Assembly: GCF_964036645.1 (NCBI RefSeq)
Contig: NZ_OZ038525.1
Location: forward strand, 3,104,001-3,168,000
DNA length: 64,000 nucleotides
Direction: 5' to 3'
DNA from: Tenacibaculum sp. 190524A02b
GTDB taxonomy: Bacteria; Bacteroidota; Bacteroidia; Flavobacteriales; Flavobacteriaceae
Shown here piece after piece: positions 41,214 through 47,229 of this stretch (position 1 is the first letter of the stretch; every line of letters begins with the position of its first letter). The notes under the pieces are model-generated. The model was not told where the DNA came from. It ran no database searches and worked only from the letters and a program-made list of their open reading frames with translations. The position numbers and the translations under genes were made by a program.

Positions 41214-43292
41214 ATGAAAACTTTATTTCTAATTCTTTCCTTGATTACAACACAGATTATTATAAGTCAATCCACTCAAAAAAGGAGTATTGCTTTATTT
41301 GATTTAAGCATCAGAAATAATGAGTATAATGATGGCAAACTTTTTTCTGCAGAGCATATACTCAAAATAACAGGGGTAAATTATTTAATAACTGATGACA
41401 TACAAAAAGCAATGGAATACGCTATTATTTTCTTTTCCTGTAACCTAAATAAAAAATCACTAACAACAGAAGAGAAAAATTTACTTCGCAATTATGTTTC
41501 TAAAGGCGGAATATTAATAGCACCATACATTATGGATCCAGAACTTTTTTCTTTATTTGGCATTTCAAATTATCAGGAATCAAAAACTAATTTTTGCATT
41601 AGTTTTTTAAAAGATCCTTCTTCAAGTTGCTATGATTGGTTGGACGAAGATTATGAAAAACAAATTTCATTCTCTAGAAAAAAAGACTCTCCTATTTTTA
41701 AAACACTTAGTTTTAAGCTAAATACAGCTATTCCTTTAGGTTATTATTCTAACGGAAAAGTTGCAGTTTTCAAAAACAGTTATGAAGAAGGTTATACGTA
41801 TAGTTTTGGCTTTTCTTGGAAAGATGTTATTCTTAGAAATCAACTTAATAGAGATTATGAAGCACAAAGAATTAGTGGCAATGGATTTGAACCTACCTCA
41901 GATGTAATTATGCTTTTAATACGAAGTTTTGCATGCCAACACACTCCTAATTTACTATGGAAACATACAAGCTCTGGAAACTCTAGCTCAACACTTATGA
42001 TTACTCATGATCTTGATAGCTCTTCTGCTATGGATACTTTAGCTTTTTTTACTAATTATGAAAAGAAAATGAAAATCTCAGCTACATATAATGTTACGGT
42101 TCGTTATTTTTCTGATGCTTTAAATTCCGATTTCTACAACGATAGAGATTCCGAAATAAATGGAATTTTAAACCAAGGTCATGTGATAGGTTCTCACTCT
42201 GTTGGACATTTCCCCGATTTTGCAAATGCTACTATTTTTCCAATGGGCGAATCTGGTAATACTAAGGAAAGTTACAATCCATATAATGATGGAACAAAAA
42301 CTACTGGTGGAAATGTTTTTGCTGAATGTGAAATTTCTAAAAATATATTGGAAGCAGATTTTCAACAATCTATCAATATTTTTCGTTCTGGACATTTAGC
42401 CTATCCAGACAAATTAGTCAATGTTTTAGAAGCTTTAAATTATGAATACAACTCTAGTAACAGTGCCAATGATGTACTTACACATTTTCCTTATCAAAAT
42501 AAAAAAGACAGAAAATTTAGTGGAATAACTTCTAACGTTTATGAGCTTCCTGTAACAGTTTCTGATGTTTTTAAAGAAGTACCTATAAACGAAAATAATT
42601 ATACTGATAAAGTAAACACATGGCTTAGAGTTATTGAAAAAACCAATGCCAATGGTGCGCCTACAGTTGTGTTAATCCATCCAAATAGGAAATACAAACT
42701 TGACGCTCAAAAATTATTAATCTCCTATTTACCTAAAGAAATTCATTTTCAAGAAATGGGTGATTTTGGAGCCTATTGGAAAGCTAGAGAGCAGGTGAAA
42801 ATTAACTCCTATATAAAATATAACATTGCAAATATCACCATATCAAATGCTAATTTGGCTTCTGATAAAAACATTAGTTTTATTATAAAAAATGGCCAAG
42901 AATTAGATGGTATTATCATTGAAGATACCGAAGGAAATCAGCTAGATTATTTTTATGAAGATTGGCATAAAAACGATCTTATAGTTTATAAAAAAAATGT
43001 AACTAAAACACTTCTCGCTAAACAATATGAGGATAAAAAAGCGATAACTGTTTATTTCAATAAACTTCTAAAAGAAGTACACATCAAAACAAAATCACAA
43101 GCTATAACCAAAATCCAGCTTATTAATATTTTAGATAATACAAGTTATACGTTTACCGAAAAATATAGTGCAAAAAATCTACAAAATATAGCGCTATCAA
43201 TTAGCTCTCATAAAATAAAGTCAGGTATATATATTTGTAAAGTAGTTACTAAAGAAAATTCTACCTACACTAAAAAAATAGTGATTCCTTAA
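41214..43292 (+). CDS. Secreted polysaccharide-deacetylase-like protein, T9SS substrate
   Basis: 692 aa. Signal peptide (about 1-18). A NodB-like region has THDLD near residue 264 and HSVGH near 328, the metal-binding Asp and His-xxx-His of carbohydrate esterase family 4. N-terminal (about 20-240) and C-terminal modules flank it, and the last about 80 residues form a T9SS sorting domain. It may deacetylate an extracellular polysaccharide. The active site looks complete, but the catalytic base has not been matched with certainty. Confidence 0.75.
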   Translation: MKTLFLILSLITTQIIISQSTQKRSIALFDLSIRNNEYNDGKLFSAEHILKITGVNYLITDDIQKAMEYAIIFFSCNLNKKSLTTEEKNLLRNYVSKGGILIAPYIMDPELFSLFGISNYQESKTNFCISFLKDPSSSCYDWLDEDYEKQISFSRKKDSPIFKTLSFKLNTAIPLGYYSNGKVAVFKNSYEEGYTYSFGFSWKDVILRNQLNRDYEAQRISGNGFEPTSDVIMLLIRSFACQHTPNLLWKHTSSGNSSSTLMITHDLDSSSAMDTLAFFTNYEKKMKISATYNVTVRYFSDALNSDFYNDRDSEINGILNQGHVIGSHSVGHFPDFANATIFPMGESGNTKESYNPYNDGTKTTGGNVFAECEISKNILEADFQQSINIFRSGHLAYPDKLVNVLEALNYEYNSSNSANDVLTHFPYQNKKDRKFSGITSNVYELPVTVSDVFKEVPINENNYTDKVNTWLRVIEKTNANGAPTVVLIHPNRKYKLDAQKLLISYLPKEIHFQEMGDFGAYWKAREQVKINSYIKYNIANITISNANLASDKNISFIIKNGQELDGIIIEDTEGNQLDYFYEDWHKNDLIVYKKNVTKTLLAKQYEDKKAITVYFNKLLKEVHIKTKSQAITKIQLINILDNTSYTFTEKYSAKNLQNIALSISSHKIKSGIYICKVVTKENSTYTKKIVIP

Positions 43293-43294
43293 AG

Positions 43295-43322
43295 ATAAAA
43301 GTCCCAAAATGGGGACTTTTAT
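43295..43322. terminator. Bidirectional terminator overlapping the slipin stop codon
   Basis: Arms 43295-43305 and 43312-43322 pair over 11 bp (ATAAAAGTCCC) with a 6-nt loop. The right arm contains the stop codon of the convergent slipin gene. Confidence 0.75.
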
Positions 43323-44419
43323 TTATTTACAGCAAAAATTTCTTTTAACTGTTTTACCATATTTCCATTACCAGACACCGTAATTTCTCCAATTTTATCG
43401 GCAATTTTCTCTACATATTCCATTTCTTTTAATTTAAACAACATTTCATTATTTTCCATCAACTTAGCAGTATTTAATAAACTTCTAGTTGAGGCTGTTT
43501 CTTCTCTTCTAGTAATTATATTGGCCTGTGCTCTTTTTTGAGCTACTAAAACTTGATTCATAATTTCTTTCATTTCACCAGTTAAAATAACATCTCTAAT
43601 TCCACAAGTAATTACTTTTACTCCTAACACAGTTGCTTTATCTTTTATTTCTTTTAAAACCTCTGTTGCAATATCTTCTTTCTTTTCTAGTAATTCATCC
43701 AAAGAATAGGTTCCTACATAAGCTCTTAAAATTAACTGCATAGCAATGTATAATTGCTTCTCATATTCTTTATTCTCTAACAAAGCCTTCTCTACATCAA
43801 TTACCTTATACTGTGTATAGAAGTTAATACGAATCGTTGCTTTGTCTTTGGTCAATAACTCTTGTCCAGAAATTTCTAATTGTAATCGTCTAGTATCAAC
43901 TTTTGCTATTTTAATTGAAGTATTATTTCTCCAGAATCTATACGTACCTCCCGTTAAGGTTTTAGTATGTACATCATCTACTAATAATACTGCTTTTTCA
44001 TAGGCTGTTACTTCAAACTCTTTAATATATTTGGCTACAGCATAGTTTTTAAATAGTGATTTATCAATAGTTTCTGTTATGTAAATTTTACTAATATCTA
44101 TTCTTTGAAACGTTCTATTAATTAATCCTTTCCAAAACACATACCTTCCAGCCTCAAGCACGCGCTTAAAGTTATCATTTTCATATACAAAAACTAACTC
44201 ATTATCCTTTACCTCAACCACATCTAACATATTTATTAATGTCTCATCTGTTAGTAAAATATCTAAAGCTACTGGTGCGTAAAAATCTTTAGTTATATCA
44301 AAAGGTAATACACTTTCATTCCATTTTAACCAGTGTACACCTTTAGTTATGGCTTTTAAATAGTCTCCATTTTTAAATACCAATCCAACTTTTCCTTGGT
44401 TAATTCTAACTCTTTTCAT
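43319..44419 (-). CDS. Slipin / SPFH (band 7) domain protein
   Basis: 366 aa. A central SPFH domain (about 95-290) has the typical LQLEISGQELLTKDKATIRINFYTQYKV-type strands and a following coiled-coil stretch (AQKRAQANIITRREETASTRSLLN). Unusually, it lacks the N-terminal membrane hairpin usual in slipins and begins with two beta-rich SPFH-like repeats. Forms membrane-associated rings in better-known members. It follows the end of the tRNA array in the same direction (about 305 bp), and slipin-type genes have been reported near RtcB RNA-repair loci in other bacteria. Confidence 0.85.
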   Translation of the reverse strand: MKRVRINQGKVGLVFKNGDYLKAITKGVHWLKWNESVLPFDITKDFYAPVALDILLTDETLINMLDVVEVKDNELVFVYENDNFKRVLEAGRYVFWKGLINRTFQRIDISKIYITETIDKSLFKNYAVAKYIKEFEVTAYEKAVLLVDDVHTKTLTGGTYRFWRNNTSIKIAKVDTRRLQLEISGQELLTKDKATIRINFYTQYKVIDVEKALLENKEYEKQLYIAMQLILRAYVGTYSLDELLEKKEDIATEVLKEIKDKATVLGVKVITCGIRDVILTGEMKEIMNQVLVAQKRAQANIITRREETASTRSLLNTAKLMENNEMLFKLKEMEYVEKIADKIGEITVSGNGNMVKQLKEIFAVNK

Positions 44420-44724
44420 TTTTCTTTTGTTTTTAATGAAACTTCTTTTATCACATTTTCCTTACGGAATTATTTGTTCTTTTTAATAGAAAGTATTGCA
44501 TGTTAATGCTTCTAAAACAACGGAACTACTAGTTTTAAAAATAATCGATATTTTATTGGAAAAATGGATGATTATTTAATTGTAAACTACATCAAATTCA
44601 ACCAACATCAATACCTCTACAAATTCAAAAGCTAGCATTTCAAAGCTCTTTTATAAGTGTTTATTAAAAAACTCATTAAACACCCAATACTTTTCTCTCA
44701 TCAGTTTTACAAGATGATGTGCTT
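44420..44724. other. Intergenic stretch between slipin and tRNA array
   Basis: About 300 bp, AT-rich; no coding potential or tRNA-like fold seen. It must hold the slipin promoter if that gene is transcribed separately, but no clear TAnnTTTG box was found. Confidence 0.4.
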
Positions 44725-44747
44725 AAAAAACTACGATGCTTACGTAG
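44725..44747 (-). terminator. Terminator at the end of the tRNA array
   Basis: On the minus strand CTACG (43-47 of 44700s) pairs with CGTAG, 7-nt loop, followed by TTTTTT. It comes 22 nt after the last tRNA-like unit. Confidence 0.65.
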
Positions 44748-44768
44748 AACCTGAATACTTCAAGTTTT

Positions 44769-44880
44769 GATTATCCCATGTTATGCGCATGGTGCTCTAA
44801 CCAACTGAGCTACAAAGCCTATTTTTGGTGGCTTTGACAGGAATCAAACCTGTGCTAAAAAACAGACATTTAAAGTGCCT
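44769..44880 (-). tRNA. Candidate circularly permuted tRNA unit 3 (CAU-anticodon-like)
   Basis: In transcription order the 3' part comes first: T arm at 44837-44853 (stem ACAGG/CCTGT), acceptor strand CAAAGCC (44830-44836), discriminator A and an encoded CCA. After a 6-nt linker (44820-44825) comes the complementary acceptor strand GGCTTTG (44813-44819), U8-A9, a perfect D stem GCTC/GAGC and an anticodon arm CCATG/CATGG. The anticodon loop CGCATAA has CAU but G instead of the universal U33. About 27 nt before the T arm form an extra hairpin (AGGCA/TGTCT). The junction would lie in the variable region. The most irregular of the three units. Confidence 0.45.
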
Positions 44881-44960
44881 GAATTCACTAGAACCGAAAT
44901 CTAGCGCGTCTACCATTTCCGCCATACCTTAAAAGGCAGTAGGACTCGAACCTACACGAA
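44881..44960 (-). tRNA. Candidate circularly permuted class II (Leu-type body) tRNA unit 2
   Basis: 80 nt. The 3' part comes first: TTCGT, T arm 44939-44955 (GTAGG-TTCGAGT-CCTAC), acceptor strand TGCCTT (44933-44938). Two nt later follows the complementary strand AAGGTA (44925-44930), then U8-G9, a Leu-type D arm and an anticodon arm CTAGA/TCTAG. TGAATTC completes a variable arm of about 12 nt when joined to TTCGT. The loop TTTCGGT gives anticodon UCG, an Arg-type anticodon on a Leu-type body. Every element of a class II tRNA is present, but in permuted order with the junction in the variable arm. Confidence 0.5.
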
Positions 44961-45034
44961 TTAAAAACCTATTACTATACCAGACTTAGCTACATAACTT
45001 TCGTTATGGAAGGATTCGAACCTTCGTACATAGA
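44961..45034 (-). tRNA. Candidate circularly permuted tRNA-Lys (UUU)
   Basis: 74 nt with every element in canonical size but permuted order: anticodon-stem 3' strand TCTAT (45030-45034), 4-nt variable loop, T arm GAAGG-TTCGAAT-CCTTC and acceptor strand CATAAC (45003-45008). A GAAA tetraloop (44999-45002) follows, then the complementary strand GTTATG (44993-44998), U8-A9, D stem GCTA/TAGT with a GG-containing loop, and anticodon-stem strand ATAGG (44968-44972). The loop TTTTTAA has U33, UUU, A37 and A38. Read in normal order the same DNA has neither a paired acceptor nor a good anticodon stem. The junction would lie right after the anticodon loop. Confidence 0.6.
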
Positions 45035-45184
45035 TGTGGATATTTTTGGAAAACATCCTAACCTTCAAGTCAAGTTGCACATACAAATCAAATACAAAAC
45101 TGCATGAATGTATACAATGGTGCTATACAGAAACACACAACAAGACTTGCTTGATATTATTTATAACTTATTATTTTTTACTTG

Positions 45185-45212
45185 CCTCATCATAGTTTTT
45201 AGTATGATGAGG
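45185..45212. ncRNA. Perfect 10-bp hairpin in the spacer before the permuted tRNAs
   Basis: 45185-45194 (CCTCATCATA) pairs with 45203-45212, 8-nt loop. On the minus strand no T run follows, so it is not a simple terminator. It follows the conserved box at 45222-45266 and may be part of a structured leader. Confidence 0.4.
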
Positions 45213-45221
45213 AATTATCTT

Positions 45222-45266
45222 TTTCTTTGCAATTCTCCCACGTTTACGACGTTCTTTTTCAATTAC
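45222..45266 (-). repeat. 45-nt conserved box, copy 1 (tRNA array)
   Basis: On the minus strand this reads TGTAATT, A-rich, GAACGTCGTAAA, then a GGGAGAATTGC core. It recurs with small indels at 50591-50639 inside the rtcB operon. Indels change reading frame, so it is an RNA or DNA element rather than a peptide. Confidence 0.55.
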
Positions 45267-45270
45267 AATG

Positions 45271-45278
45271 CAAATATT
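45271..45278 (-). promoter_or_regulatory. Possible internal promoter box before the permuted tRNAs
   Basis: Minus strand AATATTTG followed by CATTG resembles the -7 region of the two array promoters (CATATTTGCACCG and CATCTTTGCATCG). It suggests that the permuted units may be transcribed on their own. Confidence 0.35.
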
Positions 45279-45338
45279 ACTTCATTTTACGCAGTCTTTT
45301 TGCGTACTTTAAAATATTTTTATTTTTTTTAGAATTTG

Positions 45339-45411
45339 CAGGAATAATAAGACTTGAACTCATATTTTTGGAATCGTACTCCAATGTTTTATCCAATTAA
45401 ACTATATTCCT
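45339..45411 (-). tRNA. tRNA-Arg (anticodon ACG)
   Basis: 73 nt. Acceptor AGGAATA/TATTCCT perfect 7 bp, U8-A9, D stem GTTT/AAAC, anticodon stem TTGGA/TCCAA with loop GTACGAT (ACG anticodon, G32 and U38 unusual), 4-nt variable loop, T loop TTCAAGT, discriminator G and CA. It starts 10 nt after the YkuK-like stop codon, in the same direction. Confidence 0.8.
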
Positions 45412-45420
45412 TTTTCTTTT

Positions 45421-45921
45421 TTACACCACTCTATCTGCACAAGAGGAGCTTGCAAAGGCAAAAGGCTTGGCTTTAAATTCAAAGCCCATACCTAAAATAT
45501 AACCCATTGCCTCTTTTAAAGCTACATTTGATTGAAACTTAGCATCTGTATTAATATCAGCATGCACTTCTAATTCAACATTATATTTATTTAACAAATC
45601 ACAGATTGCATAAGCTACTTCTACAGACATAGCAACCTCTTTGAGCATTCTTTCTTTTATGCCTATTTTTTTAGCTTCTTTATAACTTCTTATAAACATA
45701 AAACCACCTTTTCCTTCTCTTAATACTACAACCGCTGTAGCATAAGCTGTATGAGATTTATATCCTTGTGAATCTGAACCTACACAAATTTTTAAACGGT
45801 ATCCTGCTTCTTGCTCTTTTACAATTGCATTCTCTACGATTTCTGTAATGGGCTTTTCAAATAACTTCCCTTTAAAATTTCTCCATTTTTGTTGTACTAC
45901 TTCCATTATTTTTCTTTTCAA
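45421..45921 (-). CDS. YkuK-like RNase H-fold protein (DUF458)
   Basis: 166 aa, normal family length. Family hallmarks: KICVGSDSQGYKSHTAYATAV at the first Asp of an RNase H-like fold, then HADINTDAKFQSN, and a C-terminal stretch ending FASSSCADRVV with conserved Ser, Asp. An RNase H-type nuclease is plausible but has not been shown for this family to my knowledge. The gene sits inside the tRNA array, 47 nt after the tRNA-His and 10 nt before the tRNA-Arg, so its mRNA and the tRNAs come from one transcript. A role in tRNA processing or turnover is an inference from this position. The start could be either of two Met codons at the N-terminus (MKRKIM). Confidence 0.88.
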   Translation of the reverse strand: MKRKIMEVVQQKWRNFKGKLFEKPITEIVENAIVKEQEAGYRLKICVGSDSQGYKSHTAYATAVVVLREGKGGFMFIRSYKEAKKIGIKERMLKEVAMSVEVAYAICDLLNKYNVELEVHADINTDAKFQSNVALKEAMGYILGMGFEFKAKPFAFASSSCADRVV

Positions 45922-45968
45922 ATTACACTTTTATTCACATAACTAACAGGAATTTAACTTCCTTTTTG

Positions 45969-46040
45969 GGTGACTTCGGGAATCGAACCCTATTCTTCTC
46001 ATCCACAGTGAGGCGTTTTACCAAATAAACTAAAGCCACC
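45969..46040 (-). tRNA. tRNA-His (anticodon GUG)
   Basis: 72 nt counting the extra G-1, which pairs with C73, the hallmark of tRNA-His. Acceptor GTGGCTT/AAGTCAC, anticodon loop CTGTGGA, T loop TTCGATT. One mismatch at the base of the anticodon stem and one in the T stem. Confidence 0.8.
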
Positions 46041-46045
46041 ATTTG

Positions 46046-46117
46046 TAAACCTGATAGGATTTGAACCTATACAATAAGAATCAAAATCTTATATGCTAAC
46101 CATTACATCACAGGTTT
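46046..46117 (-). tRNA. tRNA-Gln (anticodon UUG)
   Basis: 72 nt. Acceptor AAACCTG/CAGGTTT, anticodon arm TAAGA-TTTTGAT-TCTTA, T arm ATAGG-TTCAAAT-CCTAT. Discriminator A; CCA not encoded. Only 5 nt before the tRNA-His. Confidence 0.82.
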
Positions 46118-46123
46118 CATTTG

Positions 46124-46197
46124 TACAGGAAGAGAGATTCGAACTCTCAAAATTCTGATTCTAAACCAGATGCGTATACCTGTTCCGCCATTCCTGT
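46124..46197 (-). tRNA. tRNA-Leu (anticodon UAG) lacking the long variable arm
   Basis: 74 nt. Acceptor ACAGGAA/TTCCTGT perfect; Leu-type D arm (TGGCGGAAC...TACGC); anticodon loop TTTAGAA (UAG, A37 instead of the usual G37); T arm GAGAG-TTCGAAT-CTCTC. The variable loop is only 5 nt (ATTTT), while Leu tRNAs normally have a class II arm of 12 or more. Either an abnormal Leu tRNA or a decoy. Confidence 0.7.
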
Positions 46198-46301
46198 ATT
46201 TTTAAGTTTGCAGTTTCCCAGTAATCAGCTTACAGTAGTGTACTGCTCACTGAAAACTGATGAACTGCTTGCCATTAATACACACTCCTTTCTAGGTATT
46301 G
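46198..46301. repeat. Spacer with dispersed CAGT-type repeat
   Basis: The 104-nt gap between Pro and Leu tRNAs contains repeated CAGT/ACTG words (TACAGTAGTGTACTG and CAGTTTTCAGTG on the minus strand) of the kind dispersed in many Bacteroidetes genomes. No tRNA fold. Confidence 0.4.
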
Positions 46302-46374
46302 TCTGGGAAGCAGGACTCGAACCTACAACCTCCTGCATCCAAAGCAGGTAAACAACCAATCGTTATCTTCCCAG
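46302..46374 (-). tRNA. tRNA-Pro (anticodon UGG)
   Basis: 73 nt. Acceptor CTGGGAA/TTCCCAG perfect, anticodon stem CCTGC/GCAGG, loop TTTGGAT with A37 where tRNA-Pro normally has G37 (the TrmD methylation site), T arm GTAGG-TTCGAGT-CCTGC. The D stem is weak (TAAC/GTTT). Discriminator A. Confidence 0.78.
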
Positions 46375-46378
46375 TTTG

Positions 46379-46438
46379 CAGTACTGACGGGATTCCCTTC
46401 GTCTTCGCTCAGGATAAACTTCTCTCCACGTCAATACT
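46379..46438 (-). pseudogene. tRNA-Asp-like remnant interrupted by a dispersed repeat
   Basis: The 3' 19 nt (GAATCCCGTCAGTACTGCA) are identical to the tRNA-Asp immediately upstream, and the 5' AGTATTG can pair with CAGTACT. The interior, however, is replaced by a CTTCGTCTTCGCTCAGG-type repeat (about 46395-46417) that is dispersed in this phylum. A broken duplicate. Confidence 0.6.
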
Positions 46439-46442
46439 TTTG

Positions 46443-46515
46443 CAGTACTGACGGGATTCGAACCCGCAACTTTCCGAGAGACAGTCGGACGCGCTAACCG
46501 TTACGCTACAGTACT
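46443..46515 (-). tRNA. tRNA-Asp (anticodon GUC)
   Basis: 73 nt. Acceptor AGTACTG/CAGTACT, anticodon stem TCCGA/TCGGA, loop CTGTCTC (GUC with C38, but U37 is abnormal), T arm GCGGG-TTCGAAT-CCCGT, discriminator G as expected for Asp. Confidence 0.8.
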
Positions 46516-46519
46516 TTAG

Positions 46520-46602
46520 TGGAAGTGGTAGAACTTGAACCTACAAGCTCCGAAGAGAACAGAGTTACAGTCTGCCGAGCCAACCATTTGCTCAACACTT
46601 CC
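46520..46602 (-). tRNA. tRNA-Tyr (anticodon GUA)
   Basis: 83 nt class II tRNA. Acceptor GGAAGTG/CACTTCC perfect, D stem GAGC/GCTC, anticodon loop CTGTAAC (C38 unusual), long variable arm around CTTCGG, T loop TTCAAGT, discriminator A. Confidence 0.85.
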
Positions 46603-46623
46603 TTTGTTATATTTTAATACTAG

Positions 46624-46695
46624 AGACAAGAATGAGAATCGAACTCATAAAAAACGGAGTTGCAGTCCGCTGCCTTACCATTCTGCCACCTTGTC
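46624..46695 (-). tRNA. tRNA-Cys (anticodon GCA)
   Basis: 72 nt. Acceptor GACAAGG/TCTTGTC, anticodon loop CTGCAAC (C38 unusual), T arm ATGAG-TTCGATT-CTCAT, discriminator U as required for Cys. First tRNA of the array, starting 9 nt after the leader terminator's T run. Confidence 0.85.
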
Positions 46696-46703
46696 TTTGT
46701 CAC

Positions 46704-46737
46704 ATAAAAAAAGCATCTCCTTGTTGAGGAGATGCTT
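46704..46737 (-). terminator. Attenuator-like terminator between leader A and the tRNA array
   Basis: 10-bp stem 46728-46737/46711-46720 with a 7-nt loop, followed on the minus strand by seven T. Leader A contains GGGAGAT (46784-46790), which can pair with ATCTCCT of the 5' arm and would then prevent the hairpin. Confidence 0.75.
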
Positions 46738-46761
46738 CTAGTTTTTACTATGAATCAATAA

Positions 46762-46890
46762 TTAACTTATAGCTTCATAGTTTATCTCCCTTTTAAAAAT
46801 GATTGGATCTTTACTACATATCAGTAGATCATATTTCGGCGAACGAAATTCTATATGATGTGCTCTATTATGTTGTAAATACTGTTTCAT
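46762..46890 (-). CDS. Leader peptide A of the tRNA array (42 aa)
   Basis: ATG at 46890, TAA at 46762; core FRSPKYDLLIC. It lies between the P1 promoter and the terminator at 46704. Of 42 codons, 16 belong to the tRNAs of the array below: Cys TGT x1, Tyr TAT x3, Asp GAT x2, Pro CCG/CCA, Leu CTA/CTG, Gln CAG/CAA, His CAT x3, Arg CGT x1. All eight families occur. Thr, Gly and Val are absent. A segment within codons 34-36 copies part of the terminator 3' arm. The likely role is to make a stalled ribosome report shortage of these tRNAs. A peptide function cannot be excluded. Confidence 0.62.
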   Translation of the reverse strand: MKQYLQHNRAHHIEFRSPKYDLLICSKDPIIFKREINYEAIS

Positions 46891-46948
46891 TTTATTATTT
46901 ATTTAAAATACTTTTATTATTTAATGTCGTTTATTTCATTTGTTTTGA

Positions 46949-47018
46949 CGGTGCAAATATGAAAGGTATTTTTTAATCTCACAAGAAAAAAATAAATTTA
47001 TTTTATTGATTTTCAGTT
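46949..47018 (-). promoter_or_regulatory. P1 promoter block of the tRNA array
   Basis: Minus-strand -33 TTG (46982-46984), a 20-nt spacer and -7 CATATTTG (46954-46961). The 70-bp block is identical to P2 of the rtcB operon (54611-54680) at 57 positions without gaps, including a T7 run and the spacer AATACCTT. Conservation outside -33/-7 suggests a shared regulator or recent duplication. Confidence 0.75.
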
Positions 47019-47049
47019 AATTAAATAGAAAACAGACAATAGAATCCCT

Positions 47050-47067
47050 ATCCGTTATTTAACGGAT
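47050..47067. promoter_or_regulatory. Palindrome upstream of P1
   Basis: ATCCGTTATTTAACGGAT, 8 bp either side of a 2-nt centre. Possible operator; no counterpart seen near P2. Confidence 0.35.
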
Positions 47068-47168
47068 TTTAAACACTTATACAAAAGTCTGTCTCTCAAT
47101 TGCTTTCTGTTTTTATCTTTTTATTTTGTTAATTTCTTAGTCTAACATTTTTCATGAAAATTTTTCAT

Positions 47169-47199
47169 AAAAAAAGCGTCCAATTAAAATTGGACGCTT
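47169..47199 (-). terminator. Terminator after leader B
   Basis: Arms 47189-47199 and 47174-47184, stem AAGCGTCCAAT/ATTGGACGCTT, followed on the minus strand by seven T. The same stem core (AAGCGTCCAA) ends the leader D unit at 54798-54837. Confidence 0.8.
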
Positions 47200-47229
47200 G
47201 TATTTATAGTTGTTTTTAATGTTTTTTAT

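Noticed and set aside
44930-45000. A normal-order tRNA-Lys reading of this segment
   Set aside because: Its acceptor strands (GTTATG and TGCCTT) do not pair and the anticodon stem has several non-pairs; the permuted reading satisfies all stems.
45180-45266. A possible basic peptide with an RRKRGRIAKKK core on the minus strand
   Set aside because: No usable start codon, and the second copy of the same element at 50591-50639 has an indel that changes the frame.
45108-45332. Plus-strand 74-codon open frame
   Set aside because: It covers the hairpin, the conserved box and a promoter-like region of the opposite strand; composition is like random AT-rich DNA.
46121-46741. Two plus-strand open frames (46121-46351 and 46535-46741) across the tRNA array
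   Set aside because: They run antisense through well-folded tRNA genes and have no plausible protein character.
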